Part shown: positions 17,423-25,835 of the stretch, in pieces
How positions within the stretch are numbered: position 1 is the first letter of the stretch
How the letters are laid out: each line of letters opens with the position of its first letter
Source: Clostridia bacterium
GTDB lineage: Bacteria; Bacillota; Clostridia; Christensenellales; Borkfalkiaceae
Reading direction: 5' to 3'
Assembly (NCBI GenBank): GCA_017626305.1
Contig: JAGAIW010000138.1
Coordinates: 1-64,000 of the forward strand
Length of the DNA: 64,000 nt
The notes under the pieces: model-generated
The model's input: only the letters and a program-made list of their open reading frames with translations
Told to the model about the DNA's origin: nothing
The model's database searches: none
Translations under genes and position numbers: made by a program

Positions 17423-18217
17423 CTATCTTTGCGTATTGTACGTTTTAAATAACCAGTCGTAATTTTGCTTGACTTCCGCGGGGTTGGGATTGATCAGCTC
17501 GTAATTCCACACACCTTGATACCCCACCTTTTCCAAAACGGCAAGCACCTTTTGCCACTCGATTTTGCCTTTCCCCGGCAGCCAATGCTTTTCGTCTGCG
17601 TAGTCGTGGTCGGAGATATGCAACGTGATAGCATACTTCCCGATTACTTCTAACGCGTCGTCGGGCGTTTCACGCAAGAAATGGTTGACGTCGATACAGT
17701 AATCGACTTTTCCCATGCTTTGGACAAATTGCAACAGCTCGTTCGACGTATTCAACATACCCGTGCGCGGCATATTTTCCACCGCCAAAGGGGTAGCCGT
17801 GTACGCTTGCAGCTCTTTCATAGAGCTTTGTAAATCGGCAAGCCGTTTTTCTCTATCCTTATCCAAAACGGGACCCGAGCTAGGGTGGAATACGTAGCAA
17901 TAGGGCGCAAGCTTATCTCCCCAAGCAATCACCGATTTCACGTTATCAACGGCGGTTTTCCGCAGCGCGTCGTCCGAAATGGAAATATCCCAGTCCCGTC
18001 CGTAGGGCAGGTGGATATTATTCAGCTGCAAGCCAAGCGCTCGCGCTTGTTGAATACGCTTTGTAAGTAAAGCAATTTGTTCTTTTGTGCCTTCATAGCC
18101 ACATTCGCAAAGCACGATATCTATGCTGTCAAACGAAAGCTCGGACATTTGTTTAATGATAGAATCATATTCGTCTATCAAGCCTTTTACCGATAAACCT
18201 AATCGCAAACGATACAT
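17423..18217 (-). CDS. Sugar phosphate isomerase/epimerase family protein (copy 2)
   Basis: A 264-aa TIM barrel of the xylose-isomerase-like superfamily and first gene of the operon with DUF5107 and its paralogue (14586-15383). The conserved acidic and His positions are in LNNIHLPYG, AVENMPRTGMLNT, YCIDVNHFL, TLHISDHDY and VWNYELIN. The start ATG 18217 sits 8 nt after AAGGAG. An in-frame TTG at 18223 is too close to that site. The promoter region carries an inverted repeat that looks like an operator. Two paralogues flanking one DUF5107 gene suggest consecutive or stereochemically distinct steps on one sugar. Confidence 0.82.
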   Translation of the reverse strand: MYRLRLGLSVKGLIDEYDSIIKQMSELSFDSIDIVLCECGYEGTKEQIALLTKRIQQARALGLQLNNIHLPYGRDWDISISDDALRKTAVDNVKSVIAWGDKLAPYCYVFHPSSGPVLDKDREKRLADLQSSMKELQAYTATPLAVENMPRTGMLNTSNELLQFVQSMGKVDYCIDVNHFLRETPDDALEVIGKYAITLHISDHDYADEKHWLPGKGKIEWQKVLAVLEKVGYQGVWNYELINPNPAEVKQNYDWLFKTYNTQR

Positions 18218-18246
18218 AAGCAAAACTCCTTTTTTTACTTGCTTAC

Positions 18247-18303
18247 ATTATAGCAAGTTTTTTCTATGAAAACAATAGAAAATTTTAACAATTTCATAGA
18301 AAA
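18247..18303 (-). promoter_or_regulatory. Promoter with probable operator for the isomerase-DUF5107 operon
   Basis: On the minus strand a -35 TTGTTT (18270-18275) and a perfect -10 TATAAT (18247-18252) are 17 bp apart. Overlapping the -35 is the inverted repeat TTTTCTAT-7-ATAGAAAA (18260-18282), and a third half-site ATAGAAAA lies at 18296-18303. This layout fits a repressor operator for the operon. The cognate regulator is unknown. Confidence 0.55.
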
Positions 18304-18325
18304 TTTTTAAGGTGTTTTCTACGGC

Positions 18326-18352
18326 AAAAAAAGGGCTTTCATGTAAAAGCCC
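18326..18352 (-). terminator. Terminator after the beta-galactosidase gene
   Basis: The stem GGGCTTT/AAAGCCC with a 6-nt loop is followed on the minus strand by T7 and GCC. It is 8 bp past the GH2 stop and separates that gene from the next operon. Confidence 0.8.
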
Positions 18353-18360
18353 CTTTACGA

Positions 18361-21219
18361 TTATTTTTTATAAAAGTACAGTCGAATTTGCCCGTCACCC
18401 TTTGCAGGCGTTTGGTAGGGCTCGGCAACCCAAGGTCCACAACTGCCCGTCCCTAAGCCCGTCATATAATAATCGGCGCAAAAATAGGTATTTTCCGCCG
18501 TCGGCAATTCGTCGTCGTGCTTTGCTGCGACCAGCGTTTCCGCCGCGTAAGGAATGGCACAAAAAGAGCGCATACCTTCCGCGCGAATATACGTTTCACC
18601 GTCCGTAAGCTGAGCATATTCGGGCAAGTAATGGCTACCGCTTTCCTGCGGGCGAGCATAGTGGAAATACTCGTCTTCCACGTTTGCCGTGTACGCCTTT
18701 TTCACGGCAAAGTCGTACATATCCGCGTACGTTTCCCCTGCGCCGTAGGCAAGGTATTCCAACTTGTTAAACGCCTTGGGCAGTTTCATTTTCCAGCCGA
18801 TACGGGGTAAATAACGATAGTATTCGTACTCGTATTTGCGTTCGGTGTTATACGTGATATCTATTTGTACGCCGTCGGCGTAGAAGGTGTACGTCACTTC
18901 CGCCTCGACGAGATAAATCGAACGCCCGTAGCCTACGCCCATGCTCACGCAAACGCGGTTGCCGTCGATTGCGCATTTTAATGCGTTCGGTTTTGCCAAG
19001 TGCACGAATTTGCGTTCCCAGTCCTTGCGCACGTACATATCGTTATCCGTCGGCGCGCGCCAAAGATTGAACGCTACGCCGCCCAGCTCTTTCCCGTCCA
19101 CTTTAACGCAAACGATTTCACCGCTCGTCTTATCCAAGGTGTATTCGTTGACGCCGCCGCGAATGAAGATATAGCGCGCGTTTTCGCTAAATTCCACTCC
19201 ATTTTGAGAAAACGCACGGGGCATGTATGCGTTCACGTAAAATTGTTCGTGCGCGCAGGGTTCGTTTTCGCCCTGTCTTGTAAACTCCGCATGCACCGTT
19301 TTATCGGTGTTACAAGGCAGGCAAACGCTCTCTCTTGGCGCAATACAAACTTCGTACGTTTTTTCCGTTTCCCCCGCGCAAATTTTGAGTACACCGCAAA
19401 GGGGCGCGAAGTAGTTTTTATTATACGCGCAAACACCGTTTTCGTCCAAGGTAAAGCAAACGGGTTGATAGCACTTCTTCATTTCATACGTGCCCGACTT
19501 ACACTTTCTATCCGCCGTAACGATACCGTCCATACAGAAGTTGCCATCATGCAACGCTTCGCCAAAATCGCCGCCGTAACGTTCTTTCTTATCGCCGTAC
19601 GTTACGCCGTGGTCTGCCCATTCCCAAATGAACGCGCCCATCAACCGCTCGTGTTTTTCTATGATATCCCAGTAATCCTTTAATGCCCCTGGACCGTTGC
19701 CCATGGCGTGCTCGTACTCGCAATATACCATGGGACGGGTTTCCTTTTCGTCGACAAGGTATTCGTTTGTCAGCCAGTTTGTGCTTGCATACATACGGCT
19801 GACCATATCCAGCGGGAAAGTATAAAAATCGTCCTTGGTGTATTTCGCAGGGTCGCAATTTTGCGCGCTTTCGTAGTGCAACGGACGCGTAGGATCTAAC
19901 GCCTTAACGGCGTGTGCCGCCTGAATGAGATTTATCCCAAAGCCGCTTTCGTTTCCCAACGACCAGATCACCACGCAAGCGCGGTTTTTATTGTTGTGTA
20001 CGTTGAAATATTGCCGCTCGGTCATGGTGTAGGCAAACGCAGGGTCGTCTGCAACCGTGCTCATTCCCTTTCCCCAAGGATCTTTTTTATCATTCCAAGC
20101 CGCCGTAGCACCGTGCGCTTCCACGTCGCTTTCACTCATAACGTAAAAACCGAGCTCGTCGCAAAGCGTATATAAATAGGGCGCGGACGGATAGTGGGAA
20201 GTACGAATGGCGTTGACGTTGAGCTTTTTCATCAAAAGCAAATCGTTTTTGATATCTTCGTCCGACACCGCCATACCCTTTTTCGGGTGGAAATCGTGGC
20301 GGTTGACCCCGTAAAATTTAATGGGCTTGCCGTTGACGAGAAATACTCCGTTTTCGATTTTCGCCGTTCTTACCCCTACTTTTTCGTAGATAACTTCGCC
20401 GTTACACTCTATCGTAATATCGTATAAGTTGGGCGTTTCCGCGCTCCAAAGCTTGGCGTTTGCTATACGAAATTCCGCCTTGCCGTCCACCGTTGTTTTG
20501 CTTTCCCCGTTGCAGGTAACCGTCACGGGCGCGGTAGCTTGCACGGACAGCGTAATGATACCGTCTGTGCCGTCGATATCCGTATCTATTTTATAATCGA
20601 CGATATGCTCGCTGGGACGGGTCAAAAGATAAATATCACGAAAAATACCCGTAAAGCGCCATTTATCTTGACATTCCAAATAACTGCCAAAGCACCATTT
20701 TACCACCAACATATCCACGGTGTTTTCCCCGTCGACAACGTACGGCGTGATATCAAATTCTCCAAGCTTATGCGCAATTTGCGAAAAGCCGACAAACTGC
20801 TTATTGATATATAAATAAAAACAGCTGTCCACCCCTTCGGTTACCAAATACACCTTTTCGCCGTCGCGTTTTTTAAGATTGACGGTGCGCGTAAAATGGA
20901 ACGCAGGGTTTTGATTCGGCACTACCCCGTACGCAAACGGGAAGGGATAGTAGCAGTTGCTGTATTGAAAATGATCGTACCCGTAATACTGCACACAGGA
21001 AGGTACGGGGATGTCGCCCGTGCAAGGTTCGTTTAAGAAGTTTTCTGCGTCGTACACCGTTTCGTATTCACGGATTTTCCAAGTTCCGTTTAAGGGAATA
21101 AAGCGGTTGCTGTTTTGGCGGTTATCGCTATATTTTTGCCCTTTTTCAAAGGGTACGAAGTATGCGCGCGGAGCGCAAAGGTTGACGTTTTTATCCTGTT
21201 TAAAATATTCGGTAAACAT
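18361..21219 (-). CDS. lacZ: Beta-galactosidase, glycoside hydrolase family 2
   Basis: A 952-aa GH2 enzyme that hydrolyses terminal beta-galactosides with retention. Domain order: sugar-binding jelly roll (about 40-200), immunoglobulin-like domain (200-290), TIM barrel (290-580), then beta-galactosidase small-chain-type domains. The acid/base is E424 in WSLGNESGFG and the nucleophile is E501 in CEYEHAMGNG. The GVNRHDFHPKKG motif is intact. It is slightly shorter than E. coli LacZ. There is no signal peptide, so it acts on imported galactosides. It has its own good promoter and a terminator. The products feed GalK. Confidence 0.95.
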   Translation of the reverse strand: MFTEYFKQDKNVNLCAPRAYFVPFEKGQKYSDNRQNSNRFIPLNGTWKIREYETVYDAENFLNEPCTGDIPVPSCVQYYGYDHFQYSNCYYPFPFAYGVVPNQNPAFHFTRTVNLKKRDGEKVYLVTEGVDSCFYLYINKQFVGFSQIAHKLGEFDITPYVVDGENTVDMLVVKWCFGSYLECQDKWRFTGIFRDIYLLTRPSEHIVDYKIDTDIDGTDGIITLSVQATAPVTVTCNGESKTTVDGKAEFRIANAKLWSAETPNLYDITIECNGEVIYEKVGVRTAKIENGVFLVNGKPIKFYGVNRHDFHPKKGMAVSDEDIKNDLLLMKKLNVNAIRTSHYPSAPYLYTLCDELGFYVMSESDVEAHGATAAWNDKKDPWGKGMSTVADDPAFAYTMTERQYFNVHNNKNRACVVIWSLGNESGFGINLIQAAHAVKALDPTRPLHYESAQNCDPAKYTKDDFYTFPLDMVSRMYASTNWLTNEYLVDEKETRPMVYCEYEHAMGNGPGALKDYWDIIEKHERLMGAFIWEWADHGVTYGDKKERYGGDFGEALHDGNFCMDGIVTADRKCKSGTYEMKKCYQPVCFTLDENGVCAYNKNYFAPLCGVLKICAGETEKTYEVCIAPRESVCLPCNTDKTVHAEFTRQGENEPCAHEQFYVNAYMPRAFSQNGVEFSENARYIFIRGGVNEYTLDKTSGEIVCVKVDGKELGGVAFNLWRAPTDNDMYVRKDWERKFVHLAKPNALKCAIDGNRVCVSMGVGYGRSIYLVEAEVTYTFYADGVQIDITYNTERKYEYEYYRYLPRIGWKMKLPKAFNKLEYLAYGAGETYADMYDFAVKKAYTANVEDEYFHYARPQESGSHYLPEYAQLTDGETYIRAEGMRSFCAIPYAAETLVAAKHDDELPTAENTYFCADYYMTGLGTGSCGPWVAEPYQTPAKGDGQIRLYFYKK

Positions 21220-21250
21220 ACGCTTACTTCCTTTGATGGATTTTGAGTAT

Positions 21251-21279
21251 ATTATAGCATATAATCCTTGAATTGTAAA
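21251..21279 (-). promoter_or_regulatory. Promoter of the beta-galactosidase gene
   Basis: On the minus strand TTTACA (5/6), a 17-bp spacer and TATAAT (6/6) lie 31 nt upstream of the ATG. Confidence 0.7.
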
Positions 21280-21349
21280 TAGAATTTTAGAACGAAAACA
21301 TGGACTTTTTACACCTTTTTTTTATACTTTTTTTGTCTCGTTTTACTGT

Positions 21350-21391
21350 TTCTAAAATAAAATCGCCGCGGCGTTTTCGCGCCACGGCGAT
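21350..21391 (-). terminator. Terminator at the end of the EPS operon/ZIP gene
   Basis: A 12-bp stem with one mismatch (ATCGCCG-GGCG/CGCC-CGGCGAT) is followed on the minus strand by TTTATTTTAG, 6 bp past the ZIP transporter stop. Confidence 0.65.
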
Positions 21392-21397
21392 ATTTAT

Positions 21398-22165
21398 TTA
21401 TCCTAATAATACGTCAAACACCAGCATTAAGCAAAAGCCGATTAGCAGCGCATACGTCGCGCCCCGCTCACTCCCGTGGGCGTGTGTTTCGGGAATCATT
21501 TCGTCGCTGATTACGTACAGCATTGTTCCCCCTGCAAAGGCAAGCGCAAACGGCAATATCGCAGCGGATATGCTTACGGCAAAATAACCGATTAGCGTGC
21601 CCACCACTTCAACGAGCCCCGTCAGCGCGGCATAGAAAAAGGTGCGTTTGGGCGAAATGCCCGCCGCCAGCATAGGCGAAATAATCACCATACCTTCGGG
21701 GATATTTTGCAGCGCTATCCCCCCTGCAATCAAAAACGCTTCGGCTGTATTCCCTGCCCCAAAGCCTACGCCTGCCGCAATACCTTCGGGCAGGTTGTGT
21801 ATGGCGATTGCAAGAACGAAAAGCATGACCTTGTTGATTTTGTCGTTGCTTTTATGCGGACATTCGGGACAGCCGTCGGGGGTGTGCATATGCGGCACTA
21901 ACCTGTCCACCAAATTCAAGCACAGCGCGCCTGCGAATATGCCCAAAACAGTCATCAAAAGCGCAATCCCTACACCATGCACCATACCGTATTCCACGGA
22001 CGGAACGATAAGCCCCATCACCGCCGCCGCCAGCATAACGCCTGCGGCAAACGCCAAAACGATATCGCTAAATTTATGGGATACGTTTTTAAAAATAAAC
22101 CCGATTACCGCGCCGATTACCGTCGCGCCACCGACGCCGAGCGCCGTTAATAAGACCATTTCCAT
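21398..22165 (-). CDS. ZIP-family divalent metal transporter
   Basis: A 255-aa membrane protein of the ZIP/ZupT family that imports zinc or other divalent metals. Eight hydrophobic segments fit. Helix IV has the metal-binding HNLPEG motif and helix V has QNIPEG, where the His of the common HxxPEG is Gln. A His/Cys-rich loop HMHTPDGCPECPHK lies between helices 3 and 4 and probably binds metal. It starts 9 bp after the capG stop with no terminator between, so it is probably the last gene of the 20-kb polysaccharide operon, an unusual neighbour. Confidence 0.88.
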   Translation of the reverse strand: MEMVLLTALGVGGATVIGAVIGFIFKNVSHKFSDIVLAFAAGVMLAAAVMGLIVPSVEYGMVHGVGIALLMTVLGIFAGALCLNLVDRLVPHMHTPDGCPECPHKSNDKINKVMLFVLAIAIHNLPEGIAAGVGFGAGNTAEAFLIAGGIALQNIPEGMVIISPMLAAGISPKRTFFYAALTGLVEVVGTLIGYFAVSISAAILPFALAFAGGTMLYVISDEMIPETHAHGSERGATYALLIGFCLMLVFDVLLG

Positions 22166-22174
22166 GTTTGTTTT

Positions 22175-23359
22175 TTAGAATTTTCTCCAAACCATTTTAT
22201 TGACTACGCCCGTGTACGATTGAATGATTTTCACTACCTTCGTGGATACGTTTTCTTCCACGTAATCGGGTACGGGAATACCGTTTTGCCCGTCCGCCGT
22301 CAACGCCACCGCCGTTTCCACCGCTTGGAGAAGAGAAGTCGCGTCAATGCCTGCCAGCACGAAACACGCCTTATCAAGCGCTTCGGGACGTTCGGTACTG
22401 GTGCGGATACAAACCGCAGGGAAAGGATTTCCGATACTCGTATAAAAACTGCTTTCTTCGGGCAGCGTGCCGCTATCCGATACGACGGCAAACGCGTTCA
22501 TTTGCAAGCTATTATAATCGTGGAAACCCAAAGGCTCGTGACGGATTACCCGTTTATCTAAAACAAACCCGCTTTCTTCTAAGCGTTTTTTGCTGCGGGG
22601 ATGGCAGCTATATAAAATGGGCATGTCGTATTTCTCCGCCATAGCGTTGATTGCGCTAAACAGCGAAGTAAAATTTTTCTCCGTATCGATATTCTCTTCG
22701 CGGTGCGCGGAAAGAAGAATATACTTTTTGGGCTGTAATTTCAGTTTATGCAAAATATCGCTTTTTTGTATATCGGGCAGGTTTTTTCTCAATACTTCCG
22801 CCATAGGTGAGCCCGTTACGTACGTGCGTTCTTTGGGCAGACCGCAATCGGCAAGGTATCTTCTTGCGTGTTCGGAATACGCCATATTCACGTCTGAAAT
22901 GATATCGACGATACGACGATTCGTCTCTTCGGGCAAACATTCGTCCTTGCAACGATTGCCCGCTTCCATATGGAAAATGGGGATATGCAAACGCTTAGCG
23001 GCGATCGCCGAAAGACAGCTATTCGTGTCCCCTAAAATAAGCAACGCGTCGGGTTTGCAAGCGTTCATGAGCTTATACGAGCAGTTGATAATATTCCCTA
23101 CCGTTGCGCCAAGGTCGTCGCCGACGGCGTTCATGTATACTTCGGGCTCGGCAAGCTTTAAGTCCTTGAAAAATACGCCGTTGAGATTATAATCGTAGTT
23201 TTGACCGGTATGCGCCAAAATACAATCGAAATACGTACGGCATTTGTCAATCACCGCCGCAAGACGGATAATTTCCGGTCTTGTCCCCACGATAATCAAC
23301 AATTTTAATTTTCCGTTGTTTTGAAATCGTACGTTAGTATAATCCAACTTCATGTCCAT
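22175..23359 (-). CDS. capG: UDP-N-acetylglucosamine 2-epimerase family enzyme (CapG-like)
   Basis: A 394-aa non-hydrolysing WecB-type 2-epimerase. Motifs: IIVGTRPEIIRL near the N-terminus, ILGDTNSCLSA, HMEAGNRCKDECLPEETNRR and SAHREENID. WecB itself makes UDP-ManNAc. The adjacent capE and capF indicate instead the last step of UDP-N-acetyl-L-fucosamine synthesis, as in the CapE-CapF-CapG pathway of Staphylococcus aureus and the equivalent Pseudomonas genes. The GGAG site is 9 nt before the ATG. Only 6 bp separate it from the nucleotidyltransferase-like gene upstream. Confidence 0.9.
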   Translation of the reverse strand: MDMKLDYTNVRFQNNGKLKLLIIVGTRPEIIRLAAVIDKCRTYFDCILAHTGQNYDYNLNGVFFKDLKLAEPEVYMNAVGDDLGATVGNIINCSYKLMNACKPDALLILGDTNSCLSAIAAKRLHIPIFHMEAGNRCKDECLPEETNRRIVDIISDVNMAYSEHARRYLADCGLPKERTYVTGSPMAEVLRKNLPDIQKSDILHKLKLQPKKYILLSAHREENIDTEKNFTSLFSAINAMAEKYDMPILYSCHPRSKKRLEESGFVLDKRVIRHEPLGFHDYNSLQMNAFAVVSDSGTLPEESSFYTSIGNPFPAVCIRTSTERPEALDKACFVLAGIDATSLLQAVETAVALTADGQNGIPVPDYVEENVSTKVVKIIQSYTGVVNKMVWRKF

Positions 23360-23365
23360 GCTTGT

Positions 23366-24610
23366 TTACTCCTTTTCGTCTTCCGTTTCTTCAAATACTT
23401 CCAGCCTATCGTACAGGGCTTTACGCTCTTGCGCTTTGGGTATCATTTTGCCTATGGATACCTTTTTGCCCGTCAGCATTTGGAATAGGTTTTTTATCAC
23501 CTTCCATACGTAGATAAACGGATATAAAATCCATACCTTTTTCACAATGGGATATTTGAGCACGATTGCCCTATGCAACGATACGGCAAGCGTAGCAATC
23601 GGCCCGCGTTGTTTTTCGCCCTTTTGCGCGATTAGCGCGCCGCTCCTTGCCCGTTCGTTGTCCTTCCGTCCAAAGTTTCCGCCCAAAAACGTGTCGGCAA
23701 GTAAGCCGTCGCAAAGCTCGTCTTCCGCGTCTTTTGCCCATTCGGGACAAACCGTTCCTAAATATTTTGCACAAAGCTTGGTAACCACCGACGCGTATTT
23801 CAAAATGCCGATTTCTCTCATGAGCGGCAGTAAACGTTCTTCCCAAAAAGGTTGTTCGTGCGTTTTTTGTAAATAGGTTGCCCAGTCGCATAAATGGCGC
23901 AAGCCCATGCCGTCGTTTAAGTTATGGTGTTGCATGTGCAACAGAATGATAATGCCGTGATATTCGTCCGTCGGCGCGGAAAATTCCGTTAATCCGCCCT
24001 GCTTTTTGACGCCGCTCGTCGCCGCGTCTTTGATAAATTCGCGTACCTTTTGCCCCTTTTCCCCTACGGGAATACCGGGGATTTGGAAATGCATTTCCAA
24101 GTGCGCCGCAGGTTTTTTGAAAATAACGTGGCTGATATGCGCCATACCGTCTTTTTCATAGCCTGCTTGCACCAAAGCGTTTTCTATCTCCGCTTGCTTA
24201 GACGTATCAATCAAAAAATCCACGTCGCCAAGAGCACGCAACTCAGGATTATTATAATACGCCGCCGAAGATTCCCCTTTAATGACGACGTAAGAAAAGC
24301 CCTGCTCGCTCATGAGCTGCGCCAACTCGGCTTGCGCTTGTTGTACCCGTACGTTGACGGCGTAGCCTTGCAAAAACAAATTTTTCCACTTGGCGTATAC
24401 TTCTTGGGGGATGTAGTCTTTATACGCCTTAGCGGCGTCGAACGCAAGCATAGAAACCGTTTGCGCTAGTCCTTCTTTTACGACGGTTTCCCAGTCCGCC
24501 CCTTGCAAATCCGTAGGCGAAAGCAACAGCGTTTCAGGTGTCTCCGAAAGCCCCATTGCCACACAATTTAGTAATATTTTTTGTTCCTTACTTAAATTCA
24601 ACTCGTACAT
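23366..24610 (-). CDS. Nucleotidyltransferase-fold family protein (NTP_transf_5 type)
   Basis: A 414-aa protein with the Pfam NTP_transf_5 pattern: a central YVVIKGESSAAYY and RALGDVDFLID, where the Asp pair DVD would bind metal, followed by a helical domain with LLHMQHHNLN. The family is widespread in capsule and exopolysaccharide clusters, and its reaction is unknown to me. It is inserted between capF (13 bp upstream) and capG (6 bp downstream), interrupting an otherwise compact UDP-FucNAc gene set. It has no membrane segment except a weakly hydrophobic stretch near residue 370. Confidence 0.75.
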   Translation of the reverse strand: MYELNLSKEQKILLNCVAMGLSETPETLLLSPTDLQGADWETVVKEGLAQTVSMLAFDAAKAYKDYIPQEVYAKWKNLFLQGYAVNVRVQQAQAELAQLMSEQGFSYVVIKGESSAAYYNNPELRALGDVDFLIDTSKQAEIENALVQAGYEKDGMAHISHVIFKKPAAHLEMHFQIPGIPVGEKGQKVREFIKDAATSGVKKQGGLTEFSAPTDEYHGIIILLHMQHHNLNDGMGLRHLCDWATYLQKTHEQPFWEERLLPLMREIGILKYASVVTKLCAKYLGTVCPEWAKDAEDELCDGLLADTFLGGNFGRKDNERARSGALIAQKGEKQRGPIATLAVSLHRAIVLKYPIVKKVWILYPFIYVWKVIKNLFQMLTGKKVSIGKMIPKAQERKALYDRLEVFEETEDEKE

Positions 24611-24623
24611 GGTACGTCCTTAT

Positions 24624-25826
24624 TTATTCTACTATCTCAAAAAACGTGTCGGGTTTGGACGGTTCAAACTGCTCGTTCGCCCACATCACCGTCACCAAAT
24701 TTTCCGTATCGGATAAATTGATAATGTTATGCGTGTACCCCGGCAACATATGCACCGCTTGTATCTTTTCACCGCTCACTTCAAAATTCAACACTTCGTC
24801 CGTGCCGATTTTGCGTTGCTGAATCAGTCCGCGGCCTGCCACGACAATGAAAAATTCCCACTTGGTATGATGCCAATGTTGTCCCTTGGTAATTCCCGGT
24901 TTGGATATATTGACGGAAAACTGTCCACAATGCTCGGTTTTCAAAAGCTCGGTAAAGCTCCCGCGAGCGTCCACGTTCATCTTCAAATCAAATGCCGTTT
25001 TTTCCTTAGGCAAGTAAGACAGATATGTGGAATATAACTTTTTCGCAAAACTTCCTTTGGGGATTTGCGGCACAACAAGCGTTTTAGGCTGTCTTGCAAA
25101 TCTTTCCAAAAGCGTAACGATTTCGCCAAGCGTTACCTTATGCGTAACGGGCGCAAAGCAGTACGCACCGTTTTCCGTTTCTACGGGCGTTAAGCCGTCG
25201 TATTCGCAGCGGTGCGGCTTGCCTTCCAGAGCGCATAACATTTCGTCTATCAAATCGTCTATGTATAAAAGTTCCAGTTCTACGGCGGGGTCGTTTACCG
25301 TAATCGGCAAGTCGTTTGCCATGTTATGACAAAACGTTGCCACCGCGCTATTATAATTAGGTCGACACCACTTTCCGAACAGGTTGGGAAAACGGTAAAC
25401 GTATACATGCCCCCCTGTTTTTTGCGCGTACGCAAAGAAAAGTTCTTCGCCTGCCTTCTTACTTTTGCCGTATTCACCGCCGGCATATCGACCGATTAAC
25501 GTCGCTTGCACGGATGAAGAAAGCATGACGGGGCAGGTATTGCCATATTTTTGCAACGTATCCAAAAGTAAGGATGAAAAGCCAAAATTCCCCTGCATAA
25601 ATTCTTCGGGGTTTTGCGGACGGTTGACCCCTGCTAAATGAAAGACAAAATCCGCTTTTGCGCAAAACTGCTCTAACTCGCTTACGGTGTTATCCATATC
25701 GTATTCGTATATTTCGTCAATGGTAAGCTGCGGCCGCGTCTTATCTTTGCCGTCACGGATATTTTTCAGCGCCGCCGTTAGATTTTTGCCAACGAATCCT
25801 TTTGCGCCTGTAACAAGAACCTTCAT
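24624..25826 (-). CDS. capF: CapF-type bifunctional NAD-dependent epimerase/reductase with C-terminal cupin
   Basis: A 400-aa two-domain enzyme. The N-terminal SDR domain has VTGAKGFVGKNL and the YxxxK pair in GEYGKSKKAGEE. The C-terminal cupin domain has HWHHTKWEFFIVVAGRG, which supplies zinc ligands. This is the CapF architecture: the cupin epimerises C3 and the SDR reduces C4 of the CapE product on the way to UDP-L-FucNAc. It lies 9 bp after capE in the same operon. Confidence 0.93.
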   Translation of the reverse strand: MKVLVTGAKGFVGKNLTAALKNIRDGKDKTRPQLTIDEIYEYDMDNTVSELEQFCAKADFVFHLAGVNRPQNPEEFMQGNFGFSSLLLDTLQKYGNTCPVMLSSSVQATLIGRYAGGEYGKSKKAGEELFFAYAQKTGGHVYVYRFPNLFGKWCRPNYNSAVATFCHNMANDLPITVNDPAVELELLYIDDLIDEMLCALEGKPHRCEYDGLTPVETENGAYCFAPVTHKVTLGEIVTLLERFARQPKTLVVPQIPKGSFAKKLYSTYLSYLPKEKTAFDLKMNVDARGSFTELLKTEHCGQFSVNISKPGITKGQHWHHTKWEFFIVVAGRGLIQQRKIGTDEVLNFEVSGEKIQAVHMLPGYTHNIINLSDTENLVTVMWANEQFEPSKPDTFFEIVE

Positions 25827-25835
25827 GCTTACTCC

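Noticed and set aside
14586-18217. 3-keto-glycoside pathway (oxidoreductase plus TIM-barrel lyase)
   Set aside because: No Gfo/Idh/MocA oxidoreductase is encoded in or near the operon, so only the isomerase-like fold is supported.
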